A stretch of DNA of 56,575 bases from Acidimicrobiales bacterium (GCA_030830565.1 JAURMR010000042.1:98072-154646); one strand, 5' to 3'; positions 43,824-54,077 are shown, counted from the stretch's first letter. The notes: a model not told the origin generated them from the sequence alone. Made by a program: numbers and translations.

Positions 43824-44675
43824 TCAGAATTTCGAGATTACGTCGTCGGCAAATTTCGCCATTGCCTCGGGCAACTTCTTTGGGCTCATTGCCAACGGCG
43901 GGACAAGCATTCGTGTCACGCCGAAATCGGCGAGCATCTTGATTGTCTCGGCGTTCGGTGCACCACCAGTCGTGATTTCAATCGTGTTCGGGTCTCGACC
44001 AGCGGCTTCGGCGGCAGTGCGCATCACTGGAAGAAGCTCAGGAAGTTTGCGCGGATCGGCAGGAAAGAATCCATCGCCAAACTTTCCGGCACGTCGGGCG
44101 GCCGGTTTCGAATGGCCGCCGACGACAACAGGAATGTTCCCGTTTGCTGGCTTTGGAAACGAGTAGATGTCACTGAAGGAACTGTGGGTGCCCTGATAAC
44201 TCGCTACCTCGCTATGCCAGAGTGCGCGCAGCGCGTGAATGGAATCGTCGGTATGTGCACCACGGTCATCCCAGCCAACACCGATGGCATCAAACTCTTC
44301 GTGCAGCCAACCGACACCAACGCCGAGAATGAAGCGTCCGCCGGTGAGCATGTCGAGCGTTGCGCATTCCTTCGCAAATACCACTGGATTGCGCAGCGGA
44401 AGAATCATGACACCGGTTGCCAGTTTCAGCGTTGTGGTGTGCGCGCCAACCCAAGTGAGCCACATGAGGGGATCAGGAACTGGCGCGGTTTCGTCGCCGG
44501 GCATCTTCCCGTCACGTGAGTACGGGTACTCACTTTCGTAACCCTTGGGGATCGCCGGGTGCTCCACGGTCCAAACGCTTTCAAAGCCGTTTTGTTCGGC
44601 GCATTGGCCCATGGTGATTGCGCCTTCGGGGGTTGTGTAGGCGCCGGTGTTCGCAAAGATGATTCCAAAATCCAT
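43824..44675 (-). CDS. LLM-class F420-dependent oxidoreductase
   Basis: A short luciferase-like protein of 283 residues. MDFGIIFANTGAYTTPEG, LKLATGVMILPLRNPVVFAKECAT and FILGVGVGWLHEEF match the F420-type LLM family. The third such gene in the window. It lies between glycerate kinase and gpgS on the minus strand. The substrate is unknown. Confidence 0.88.
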   Translation of the reverse strand: MDFGIIFANTGAYTTPEGAITMGQCAEQNGFESVWTVEHPAIPKGYESEYPYSRDGKMPGDETAPVPDPLMWLTWVGAHTTTLKLATGVMILPLRNPVVFAKECATLDMLTGGRFILGVGVGWLHEEFDAIGVGWDDRGAHTDDSIHALRALWHSEVASYQGTHSSFSDIYSFPKPANGNIPVVVGGHSKPAARRAGKFGDGFFPADPRKLPELLPVMRTAAEAAGRDPNTIEITTGGAPNAETIKMLADFGVTRMLVPPLAMSPKKLPEAMAKFADDVISKF

Positions 44676-44717
44676 TGACGAAACGTAGGTCAGATTTTTT
44701 TGAGACGACGGACGAAA

Positions 44718-45626
44718 TCAGTCTGAAAGCCGGGGATGCATCTGTCGATAGGAATCGATTGATGCAAGGGCTGGACGCTCGGCATAGGAGATCTCGTGTG
44801 AATCGAGATCGGGCGGGCTCAGCGTGAACGAGTCGGGAACAAGTCCCGATTGAATTCGGCGCATCGCGGCCTGCATGACCTGCGCGGCCATCGGGGACAA
44901 CTCGTGAAGTGGCCGGTTGCGATGGATGCGTTCGCCGAGGTCAACCTGCGCGATTGATTTGGCACCAAATTGCTTCACAATGTCGATGAGCATTGCGATA
45001 TCGACGCCGTATCCCTCAACAAATGGCAATTGCTCAAGAACGGTTCGACGTCCGCCGTATTCACCTGAAAGTGGTTGAACGATTTCACCCAATTCGGGAA
45101 AGCACATTGTGAGTAGCGGCCGCGCAACAAGTTCGGTAACGCGACCGCCACCTCGAACGTGGCCGTCGACCGGTCGCTCATAGAAGCCCTTTACAAACCC
45201 AACCGATGAGTCGGTGAGAAGCGGCCCGAGCATTCCTGAAATGAAACGAGTGCTGAAGTCGCGAACGTCGGCATCGCACCACACAACAACGTCACCACTT
45301 GATGCGTAGAGCGACTTCCAAAGTGCTTCTCCTTTGCCGTGACCACGGCCGAATTCAACAAGCACCGTTGACGCGTCGACAACCGTTGCACCCGCGGTGC
45401 GTGCTTCGTCGGCTGTGCGATCTGTTGAGTGATCATCGACAACGATGATTTCGTCAACGAGCGGGCGGGCCTCGACCAACTTGGTACGAATCCGTTCGAC
45501 GATCTGTCCCACCGTTGGTTCTTCGTTTCGAGCGGGGATGCACACCGACACCGTTGTCGTGCCTTTGATCGCGACGAGCTCATCGAGATCGAACGCGCTG
45601 GCAACGTGGGTGCGGGTGGTGCTCAC
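44718..45626 (-). CDS. gpgS: Glucosyl-3-phosphoglycerate synthase
   Basis: A GT81-type glycosyltransferase of 302 residues joining a nucleotide-activated glucose to 3-phosphoglycerate, the first step to glucosylglycerate or methylglucose lipopolysaccharide. The N-terminal VSVCIPARNEEPTVGQIV, IIVVDDHSTDRTADEA and the metal-binding VVWCDADVRDFS are typical; PLSGEYGGRRTVLEQLPFVEGYGVD is a family signature. The phosphatase partner (gpgP) was not found here. Confidence 0.88.
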   Translation of the reverse strand: MSTTRTHVASAFDLDELVAIKGTTTVSVCIPARNEEPTVGQIVERIRTKLVEARPLVDEIIVVDDHSTDRTADEARTAGATVVDASTVLVEFGRGHGKGEALWKSLYASSGDVVVWCDADVRDFSTRFISGMLGPLLTDSSVGFVKGFYERPVDGHVRGGGRVTELVARPLLTMCFPELGEIVQPLSGEYGGRRTVLEQLPFVEGYGVDIAMLIDIVKQFGAKSIAQVDLGERIHRNRPLHELSPMAAQVMQAAMRRIQSGLVPDSFTLSPPDLDSHEISYAERPALASIDSYRQMHPRLSD

Positions 45627-45751
45627 GCCTCCATCGTTGGCGAGACCGGCCCCGGGGGCAAGGCGAAACGGGAACTTGTTTCAATAGGTGTCACCGAGCG
45701 GCTGGTCGCTAGGCTTGCAGCTGTTCGATACCCACGTCCGAGGTTTCTGTC

Positions 45752-46030
45752 ATGAGCGTTTCCGTCCGAGTTCCCCCCGTCTTCCGTCCGCTGACCTCAG
45801 GTCAGTCGACCGTGTCGGTCGAGGGCGCCACGGTTGCACAGGTCCTGGCCAGCCTCGACGCTGCCTATCCGGGTTTTTCCGAGAAACTCCTTTCAGACGA
45901 CGGCAGCCTCGTGCGCTATGTCAACGTGTTCGTCGACGATGATGATGTCCGCTTCATGGAGGGTCTCGACACTGTCGTACCCGATGGCGTCACCGTCTCA
46001 ATCATGCAGGCCGTGGCCGGCGGGGCCTGA
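45752..46030 (+). CDS. CysO-like ubiquitin-fold sulfur carrier (MoaD/ThiS family)
   Basis: A 92-residue protein close in layout to mycobacterial CysO: VSVRVPPVFRPLTSGQ, YVNVFVDDDDVRF and a C-terminus of VSIMQAVAGGA. CysO, MoaD and ThiS end in a free Gly-Gly that is thiocarboxylated; here an extra Ala follows the Gly-Gly, so trimming would be needed before use. No cysM, mec or adenylating enzyme is next to it. A RimK-like ATP-grasp gene follows after 87 bases. Confidence 0.82.
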   Translation: MSVSVRVPPVFRPLTSGQSTVSVEGATVAQVLASLDAAYPGFSEKLLSDDGSLVRYVNVFVDDDDVRFMEGLDTVVPDGVTVSIMQAVAGGA

Positions 46031-46117
46031 GCCCGCTCACGAACTTTCGGTGCGTGCTTAGTCCCACGCAGACCCCACGGTCGGAATCAGATTGGTCCTT
46101 GTGCGGTTGTAGAGGAC

Positions 46118-47020
46118 ATGCCTCCCGAACTTCTGGTCATCGGCTACGAAGACCGCCTCCTCCAAGATCACCAAGCCCTTCTCAATGCTGCACGTGAGGA
46201 AGGTTTCGGCGTTGAGCTCGTCGACCCCTCTCGACTCACTATCGACATTCGGGCCGATGCCACTGAGGTCCTCGTCGACGGCATCCCCCGCACCCCGGCA
46301 GTGGCGCTGCCTCGTGGTGTGAACAGGCCATGGCCGTTCGTGCGACAAGTGCTTGAGGTGTGGGCGGGATATGGCACCCGCGTGCTTCCATCCGTCGACG
46401 CCGCTGATCGATGCGCCGACAAACTTGCGACTCTCCGGGTGCTCGCAGCCCGAGGCGTGCCGACGCTCCCCACCCTCGGTGTGCTGGCCGGACCGGGCAC
46501 CACCATTAACGATCACTCGTTCTCTGACGAGGTACTCGTCACCAAACCGGCACGGGCCTCAAAGGGTCGCGGAGTCAGGGCTGCGACGCGTTCGGAGACG
46601 CTCGACGAGTTGTGCTCGCGTCTCCCCCTTGTCGATGGACTGGTCGACCATCAAATCGTGCAGCCCCGAGCCGACCAGTGGGGAATTGATCATCGAGTCG
46701 TGGTCGCCGATGGGGAGGTGGTGGCGATGACGCGTCGCCACGGCGCACCGGGCGCTATCACCACCAACACGCGAGGCTCCACCGTCGTCGATGTGGATGA
46801 ACCGTGGTCGGAAGATCCCGAGGTGGCGCGTGTTGCAGTCGCGGCATGCGCGGCACTCGGACTTGAGTTCGGTGGCATCGACGTGATCGTTCACGAAGGT
46901 CGCGCCGTCGTGCTCGAGGCGAACGCCTGGCCGGGCCTGGCCGCCCATGTACGTGGACCGCACATTGCGCAGGCCTTGGTGCGGTGTGCCGTGCGTTCGG
47001 GGGCTCCGCAACCGGCGTGA
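46118..47020 (+). CDS. RimK-like ATP-grasp ligase
   Basis: A 300-residue ATP-grasp protein. The lid/ATP motifs DKLATLRVLAARGVPTLPTLG and KPARASKGRGV, and the metal-binding end VVLEANAWPGL, match RimK/LysX-like amino-acid ligases that join a carboxylate to an amine via an acyl phosphate. The N-terminal 100 residues (pre-ATP-grasp) are unassigned. The substrate is unknown. Neighbours are a CysO-like carrier and groEL. A ubiquitin-fold carrier as substrate is a hypothesis only. Confidence 0.82.
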   Translation: MPPELLVIGYEDRLLQDHQALLNAAREEGFGVELVDPSRLTIDIRADATEVLVDGIPRTPAVALPRGVNRPWPFVRQVLEVWAGYGTRVLPSVDAADRCADKLATLRVLAARGVPTLPTLGVLAGPGTTINDHSFSDEVLVTKPARASKGRGVRAATRSETLDELCSRLPLVDGLVDHQIVQPRADQWGIDHRVVVADGEVVAMTRRHGAPGAITTNTRGSTVVDVDEPWSEDPEVARVAVAACAALGLEFGGIDVIVHEGRAVVLEANAWPGLAAHVRGPHIAQALVRCAVRSGAPQPA

Positions 47021-47037
47021 ATCGACCCAACCGGTCG

Positions 47038-48840
<1,803 letters not shown>

Positions 48841-48863
48841 TCGTCTTTCGGTTCTCAGTTTGA

Positions 48864-48896
48864 AAACGGGCGCCCTTCGGGGCGCCCGTTTCGCGT
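48864..48896 (+). terminator. Hairpin terminator after groEL
   Basis: A 12-bp perfect stem (48864-48875 with 48880-48891, AAACGGGCGCCC) around TTCG. The T run is short (TTTCGCG). Confidence 0.75.
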
Positions 48897-48901
48897 GCGG
48901 G

Positions 48902-48907
48902 TACCGT
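48902..48907 (+). promoter_or_regulatory. -10 box deciding the fdhD start (leaderless)
   Basis: TACCGT ends seven bases before the ATG at 48915 and overlaps the alternative GTG at 48906. If it is the promoter, only the ATG at 48915 can be the start. Confidence 0.45.
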
Positions 48908-48914
48908 GTCACCC

Positions 48915-49727
48915 ATGGCTCGCCGGCGATCAGACAATGTTCTTGCTCGTCGTTTGAGCGACGGCGGGCGAATCGACGAGGGTCGTCGTCCAGAAGAACT
49001 CATTGTCGAAGAGCCTCTTGAGATTCGTCTTGACGGAACCGTTGTCGCTACGACGATGCGCACGCCTGGTCATGACTTTGAGTTGGCGGCGGGTCTTTGT
49101 TTCACCGACGGTTTGTTGGGTGATGCGCCGATCGAAACCTGTCGCTATTGCGGAACCGGCAGTGCGGTGGAAACCGAATTCAACGTTGTGAGCATCGACA
49201 CCGGTGGGAAAGCACCCACGCCGACTCCTCGACTTTCGACAACCTCTTCGTCATGCGGGATCTGTGGTTCAACGCAGATCGATGAACTGACCGAGCGCCT
49301 TTCGCCGCTGTCTGCGTATGAACCTTGGTCTATTGAAGTGATGCTTGATGCCATCGATCGTGTTCGCGCTGAGCAGGAACTCTTTGCTCGCACCGGTGGC
49401 GTGCATGCTGCAGCCGCGTTTGATCGAGATGGTCAACTCTTGTTGGTGCGAGAAGACATCGGCCGTCATAACGCCGTCGACAAAGTTGTCGGAACGTTGT
49501 TCTTGGAAGCGAAACTTCCCGCTTCGGATCTCGCGCTTTTCGTGAGCGGGCGCGCATCATTCGAAATTGTGCAGAAAGCGTGGGCCGCAGGTTTCGAAGC
49601 AATGATTGCGGTTTCGGCACCGTCGGCACTGGCGGTTGAAACTGCACGCGCCGCCGGCATGACGTTGGCAGGTTTTGTGCGCGATGGTGGCTGCAATATC
49701 TACTGCGGACCAGGAGTGGCCGACTGA
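48915..49727 (+). CDS. fdhD: Formate dehydrogenase accessory sulfurtransferase
   Basis: Transfers sulfur to the molybdenum cofactor of formate dehydrogenase-type enzymes. The catalytic CxxC is in SSCGICGST (about residue 115). LRDG-type motif RLDGTVVATTMRTPGHDFELAAG and GRHNAVDKVVG, RASFEIVQKAWAAGFE are family features. The length is 270 residues from the ATG at 48915. Its stop overlaps the start of the molybdopterin oxidoreductase gene (TGATG), so the client is almost certainly the next protein. Confidence 0.93.
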   Translation: MARRRSDNVLARRLSDGGRIDEGRRPEELIVEEPLEIRLDGTVVATTMRTPGHDFELAAGLCFTDGLLGDAPIETCRYCGTGSAVETEFNVVSIDTGGKAPTPTPRLSTTSSSCGICGSTQIDELTERLSPLSAYEPWSIEVMLDAIDRVRAEQELFARTGGVHAAAAFDRDGQLLLVREDIGRHNAVDKVVGTLFLEAKLPASDLALFVSGRASFEIVQKAWAAGFEAMIAVSAPSALAVETARAAGMTLAGFVRDGGCNIYCGPGVAD

Positions 49728-51961
49728 TGCGCCGCATTAATCCGAAGTTCTGGGTGAGCCCACGTCCAAATGGCATTGGGCTCGACAAGCCGTTTCACCA
49801 CATCGATATGGCGAAACTGGCGTGGGCAAATAGACGCCATGGGCGTTACGCCTGGAAGGTGCTCACGCAGGGCGTTTGCGATGGCTGTGCGCTGGGCGTT
49901 GCGGGTCTGCATGACTGGACGATGGATGACATTCATCTTTGCTTGACACGGTTGCGACTTCTCGAAATGAATTGTGCCGATCCCATCTCGGATTCGGCAT
50001 TCAAAGATGTCGCGACATTGCGATTGAAATCGGGCAAGGAACTTCGCGACCTCGGACGTCTTGCGCACCCCATGCGGCGGCGACGCGGCGAGCGCGGATT
50101 CACACGGATCTCATGGGAAGAAGCGCTTGGAGAAATCTCCGACCGATTGCGTACGACCGATCCCGATCGCGTTGGCATGTTCCTGACGAGTCGGGGAATT
50201 ACGAACGAGACCTATTACGCAGCCGGTAAAGCAGCGCGCTCCATGGGGATTGCCAACGTCGATTCTGCGGCGCGCATTTGTCATGCGCCGTCGACGACTG
50301 CGCTTAAGGCAACGATTGGCGTGGCGGCGACCACGTGTTCGTTGTCTGATGTCATGAAGACAGATTTGCTCGTTATTTGGGGAGCGAACCCGGCCAACAA
50401 CCAGCCGGTCTTTATGAAGTACCTGTACAAGGCTCGGATGTCGGGAACTCGAGTCGTCGTCATCAATCCGTTCCTTGAGCCCGGGCTTGAGCACTACTGG
50501 GTGCCCTCAACAACTGAATCGGCGCTGTTCGGCACGAAGATGTGCGATCTGCATGTACCGGTTCGTCCGGGTGGTGACGTTGCCTTCGCTGATGCAGCGT
50601 TGAAGCGGTTGATTGAGCGCGATGCGGTCGATCACGCATTCATCGCAGAGCACACTGACCATTGGGACAACGTTGTCGCCCACCTCTCCGATCTCACCTA
50701 CGAAGAACTGCTCGACGACGCCGGCCTCTCCATGGCGCAACTCGATGCATTTGTCGATGAATACGCAAACGCGAGCTCCGCAATCCTGCTTTGGTCGATG
50801 GGTATCACGCAGCACAAACATGCCGGCGCCGGAGTTCGCGGCATCGTGAATCTTGCACTTGCTCGCGGCAATGTTGGTCGCGATGGCGCAGGCCTTATGC
50901 CGATTCGTGGCCATAGCGGCGTGCAGGGTGGTGCGGAGATGGGTGCCTATGCCACGGCACTTCCGGGTGGTCTTGAACCGAACGAATCGAATGCCGCAGT
51001 GATTGCGAAGCAATGGGGATTCGATGTTCCCGCGCGCGCTGGTCTGACGGCAGCGGAAATGCCCGAGGCCGCGCTTGCCGGTGAACTCGACATCTTGTGG
51101 ATGTCGGGTGGCAACTTCCTTGAAGCGCTTCCCGATCCGCGCGCGGTTGAGCGTTCACTCAAACACGTACCGTTGCGAGTGCATCAGGACATCGTGCTGA
51201 GTTCGCAAATGCTGATTCCTGGTGATGACGTGATCGTGCTTCCTGTGAACACGAGATACGAACAAGAAGGCGGTGGCACCGAAACCACAACCGAACGTCG
51301 CGTCGTGTATTCGCCAGAAATCCCACGCGTCGTCGGCGAAGCGCGAAGCGAGTGGCGATTGTTTGCCGAAATCGCGGCACGCGTGAATCCCGAACTCGCT
51401 GAGTCGTTTGCGTGGAGCGATAATCAACAACTTCGTCAAGAAATTGCTCGTGTGGTTCCGAGTTACGCCGGAATTGAAACGTTGGAGAAAACAGGCGATC
51501 AGATCCAATGGGGCGGGCCGCATCTTTGCGAGGGCGGGGTGTTTCCCACGAGCGATGGTCGCGGTCGTTTCAGTGTTCTCGAACGCCCGGAGCTTGATAT
51601 CCCTGAAGGGATGTTCACCGTGGCCACTCGACGGGGCAAACAGTTCAACACCATGGTGCAGAGCGAACTCGACCCGTTTACGGGAACGGGCCGCGACGCA
51701 ATCTTCATCGATGCCGCCGATGCTGCCGCACGCGGGTTTCTTGATGGCGACCTTGTGACGCTCCGGTCAGAAACCGGCGAGTTCACCGGCCACCTCCATG
51801 TGACCCGGCTCGCACGGAGGTCGCTACAGGTGTTTTGGCCTGAGGGGAATGTGCTGATTCCGTCGGGACCTGAGCATCGAGAAGCCGCCTCGAGGGTGCC
51901 CGATTACAACGCTGTAGTCACGATTTCTCCTGCTGACACGTCCTTGCCTGCCGCACACTGA
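49727..51961 (+). CDS. FdhF/YdeP-family molybdopterin oxidoreductase
   Basis: A 744-residue molybdopterin enzyme of the YdeP type (formate-dehydrogenase-alpha-like). The N-terminal part has a Cys pair GVCDGCALG, not the full four-cysteine 4Fe-4S signature. The molybdopterin domains follow (GMFLTSRGITNETYYAAGK, SAARICHAPSTTALK, LLVIWGANPANNQPVF, WMSGGNFLEALPDP), and a C-terminal molydopterin-binding barrel includes NTMVQSELDPFTGTGRD. The physiological reaction of YdeP proteins is not settled. It follows fdhD in one transcription unit. Confidence 0.9.
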   Translation: MRRINPKFWVSPRPNGIGLDKPFHHIDMAKLAWANRRHGRYAWKVLTQGVCDGCALGVAGLHDWTMDDIHLCLTRLRLLEMNCADPISDSAFKDVATLRLKSGKELRDLGRLAHPMRRRRGERGFTRISWEEALGEISDRLRTTDPDRVGMFLTSRGITNETYYAAGKAARSMGIANVDSAARICHAPSTTALKATIGVAATTCSLSDVMKTDLLVIWGANPANNQPVFMKYLYKARMSGTRVVVINPFLEPGLEHYWVPSTTESALFGTKMCDLHVPVRPGGDVAFADAALKRLIERDAVDHAFIAEHTDHWDNVVAHLSDLTYEELLDDAGLSMAQLDAFVDEYANASSAILLWSMGITQHKHAGAGVRGIVNLALARGNVGRDGAGLMPIRGHSGVQGGAEMGAYATALPGGLEPNESNAAVIAKQWGFDVPARAGLTAAEMPEAALAGELDILWMSGGNFLEALPDPRAVERSLKHVPLRVHQDIVLSSQMLIPGDDVIVLPVNTRYEQEGGGTETTTERRVVYSPEIPRVVGEARSEWRLFAEIAARVNPELAESFAWSDNQQLRQEIARVVPSYAGIETLEKTGDQIQWGGPHLCEGGVFPTSDGRGRFSVLERPELDIPEGMFTVATRRGKQFNTMVQSELDPFTGTGRDAIFIDAADAAARGFLDGDLVTLRSETGEFTGHLHVTRLARRSLQVFWPEGNVLIPSGPEHREAASRVPDYNAVVTISPADTSLPAAH

Positions 51962-51990
51962 GGCCCTGACCGGCCCCAGCAGACAGGCCG

Positions 51991-51996
51991 TAGACT
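51991..51996 (+). promoter_or_regulatory. -10 box for leaderless hemQ
   Basis: TAGACT ends seven bases before the GTG of hemQ at 52004, with no ribosome site between. The same box occurs before disA. Confidence 0.45.
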
Positions 51997-52003
51997 CACG
52001 GAT

Positions 52004-52687
52004 GTGACTGACATTGTTTCCCCCAACATCGGCATGGCCGTCGTTCACCTCTTTTGCAAGGTGACCCCATTGGCCGATGCTGAGGCCATCACCGCTGCGG
52101 TTCAGAAGGCACAAGCCGAGGGCGATCAGGTCGTCACCGTTGCGATTCTTGGCCACAAGGCCGACCTCGCGTTCATGGCCCTTGGCTACGACATGTGGCG
52201 CATTCGCCGGCTTCAGGCTGCGTTGCAGAATGCCGGCCTCGACATTGTCGATTCCTATGTGTCGCTCACCGAGTTGTCCGAGTACGCACAGGGCGTTCCC
52301 GAACCCCAGCGATCCGCGCGCCTCACCCCAGAGCTTCCGCCTGAGGACAAGCCGGCGTGGTGCTTCTACCCAATGTCGAAACAGCGTGGCGATGTGAACA
52401 ACTGGTTCACACTGCCTTACGACGATCGCAAAGAGCTCATGTACGAACACGGCGCTTCGGGCCGCAAGTTCGCTGGTCGTGTGATCCAGGTTGTTACCGG
52501 TTCAACTGGTCTTGACGATTACGAGTGGGGCGTCACGTTGTTCGCAACTGCACCGGACGATCTCAAAGAGGTTGTCTACACAATGCGATTCGATACCGCA
52601 TCCGCGCTCTATGCCGAATTCGGTCCGTTCTACACGGGTATGGTCGCACCGGTCACCGAAGTTCTTTCGCAACTCGGTATCGACTGA
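52004..52687 (+). CDS. hemQ: Coproheme decarboxylase (HemQ, chlorite-dismutase family)
   Basis: The last enzyme of the Gram-positive coproporphyrin-dependent heme pathway. YPMSKQRGDVNNWF and the heme-pocket block MYEHGASGRKFAGRV with GLDDYEWGVTLFA match HemQ; the arginine of true chlorite dismutases is not in place, so decarboxylase is favoured. The length is 227 residues. It stands apart from other heme genes, followed seven bases later by larE. Confidence 0.9.
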   Translation: MTDIVSPNIGMAVVHLFCKVTPLADAEAITAAVQKAQAEGDQVVTVAILGHKADLAFMALGYDMWRIRRLQAALQNAGLDIVDSYVSLTELSEYAQGVPEPQRSARLTPELPPEDKPAWCFYPMSKQRGDVNNWFTLPYDDRKELMYEHGASGRKFAGRVIQVVTGSTGLDDYEWGVTLFATAPDDLKEVVYTMRFDTASALYAEFGPFYTGMVAPVTEVLSQLGID

Positions 52688-52694
52688 GCATTCG

Positions 52695-53519
52695 ATGACT
52701 GCAATCGAAGGTCGCGATGAAATTGACGTCGCCCTTGACCGATTGCGCGAAGAACTTCGCGAACTTGAATCAGTCGTCGTCGCGTTTAGCGGTGGTGCGG
52801 ATTCTGCATTTCTCGCCTACGTCGCGAACGAGACGCTCGGGAGCGATCGATGCACGGTCGTGACGGCGCTTTCTCCGTCGCTCGCGACGAGCGAGTACGA
52901 CGATTGTCGAGCACTCGTTGCGGAGTGGGGACTTACGTGGCTTGAGTTAGAGACTTCAGAACTTGAAAGCCTCGACTATCAGCGCAACGACGCTGACCGC
53001 TGTTTTCACTGCAAAACCGCGCTTATGGACGTGGTTGAACCAATCGCTGCCGATCACGGTGCCGTTGCTGTTCTTGGTGTGAATCTCGATGATCTTGACG
53101 ATCATCGTCCCGGTCAACGCGCGGCTTCAGAACGAGGTGCGAAGTTTCCACTCGTCGATTCGGGATTCACGAAACAGATGGTTCGCAACGCGTCAGCCAA
53201 ACTTGGCTTGCGGACTTGGGATAAGCCTGCGGCGGCATGTTTGTCATCTCGTGTTCCCTATGGAACATCAGTAACTCTTTCGGTGCTTTCGCGTGTAGAA
53301 CGCGCCGAAGCGGCACTCCACGAATTGGGCTTTCGCGAACTCCGAGTCCGGCATTACGACGACACCGCGCGCATCGAAGTTCCTCTTTCAGCGATGAACG
53401 ATCTCATTGATCGTCGTGGCGAGGTCGTCGATGCAGTTTCAGCATGCGGCTATCGCTATGTCACGCTGGACCTCGAAGGGTTGCGTTCGGGGAATCTAAA
53501 TGCGGCACTTGAATCATGA
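52695..53519 (+). CDS. larE: ATP-dependent sulfur transferase LarE
   Basis: A PP-loop enzyme that makes the nickel-pincer cofactor precursor by adding sulfur to pyridinium biscarboxylate. The PP-loop is FSGGADSAFLA. Cysteines appear as CFHCK and in AAACLSS, a three-Cys pattern linked with [4Fe-4S] LarE enzymes rather than the single sacrificial Cys of L. plantarum LarE; this assignment is by motif. The length is 274 residues from the ATG at 52695. larB and larC are not in this window. The next gene overlaps its stop. Confidence 0.88.
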   Translation: MTAIEGRDEIDVALDRLREELRELESVVVAFSGGADSAFLAYVANETLGSDRCTVVTALSPSLATSEYDDCRALVAEWGLTWLELETSELESLDYQRNDADRCFHCKTALMDVVEPIAADHGAVAVLGVNLDDLDDHRPGQRAASERGAKFPLVDSGFTKQMVRNASAKLGLRTWDKPAAACLSSRVPYGTSVTLSVLSRVERAEAALHELGFRELRVRHYDDTARIEVPLSAMNDLIDRRGEVVDAVSACGYRYVTLDLEGLRSGNLNAALES

Positions 53520-54013
53520 ACGACACAGCAACTGGGCCATCCTCTTCCGATCTTGAAGCGCTCGCTGGTTATGCCGCCGTGCTTGCCGACGGAATCGAAC
53601 TTGCGATCGGACCGTGGGTCGAGCGCTCTGTCGAGAGTGTGTGCGCCAGCGCCGGTGTGATGGTCACCGGGAACCTGCGGCAGAAGGCTCGCGCCGCGGG
53701 GGCTGAGGCCACCGCCGAAATCGCCCCTCAGGTGCGCACGTTGTTACTGCTTGATATCGACGAGCAACGCGGGGGCCCGCTTGAACTGTTGCGCCAAGCG
53801 GTGCGCTGGCCAACCGAGGTGCTGAGTGATGCGGGAGTTCCCGAGGTGAATCGGGATGAGTCGGCGAAGGTGATGTTCCCTGCCGATCTCTATGACCTGA
53901 CCCCCGGTTCGTTTCGAGATATCGATTCCTCGCTCCACGAGCCGGGACTGGTCTGGGGCGCAGCAAAGGCCCACGTTCGTCTAGCTCGTCGTCGGGCGAT
54001 GGACGCTTCGTAA
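53516..54013 (+). CDS. Unknown cytoplasmic protein coupled to larE
   Basis: A 165-residue protein that I do not recognise. No signal peptide or membrane helix is seen. The first half is helical (LEALAGYAAVLADGIELAIG), and a mid-segment LLLLDIDEQRGGPLELLRQAV precedes a more acidic, Pro-containing C-terminal half. The ATG overlaps the larE stop by four bases, so translation is coupled. Context suggests a link to LarE or to sulfur/nickel handling, but no function can be claimed. Confidence 0.7.
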   Translation: MNDTATGPSSSDLEALAGYAAVLADGIELAIGPWVERSVESVCASAGVMVTGNLRQKARAAGAEATAEIAPQVRTLLLLDIDEQRGGPLELLRQAVRWPTEVLSDAGVPEVNRDESAKVMFPADLYDLTPGSFRDIDSSLHEPGLVWGAAKAHVRLARRRAMDAS

Positions 54014-54039
54014 GCCCGTCAGCGTCGAAGAAGTCATCG

Positions 54040-54077
54040 TTCACACAACCGAAACAAATGGGGAACGGTCAAGAAAC
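54040..54077 (+). promoter_or_regulatory. GlnR-box-like nitrogen operator upstream of amt
   Basis: Four half-sites with exact six-base spacers: TTCAC (54040-54044), GAAAC (54051-54055), GGAAC (54062-54066) and GAAAC (54073-54077). The Streptomyces GlnR consensus is gTnAC-n6-GaAAC repeated. Both GAAAC halves are perfect and the other two differ by one base each. The site is 68 bases before the amt start. Confidence 0.7.
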
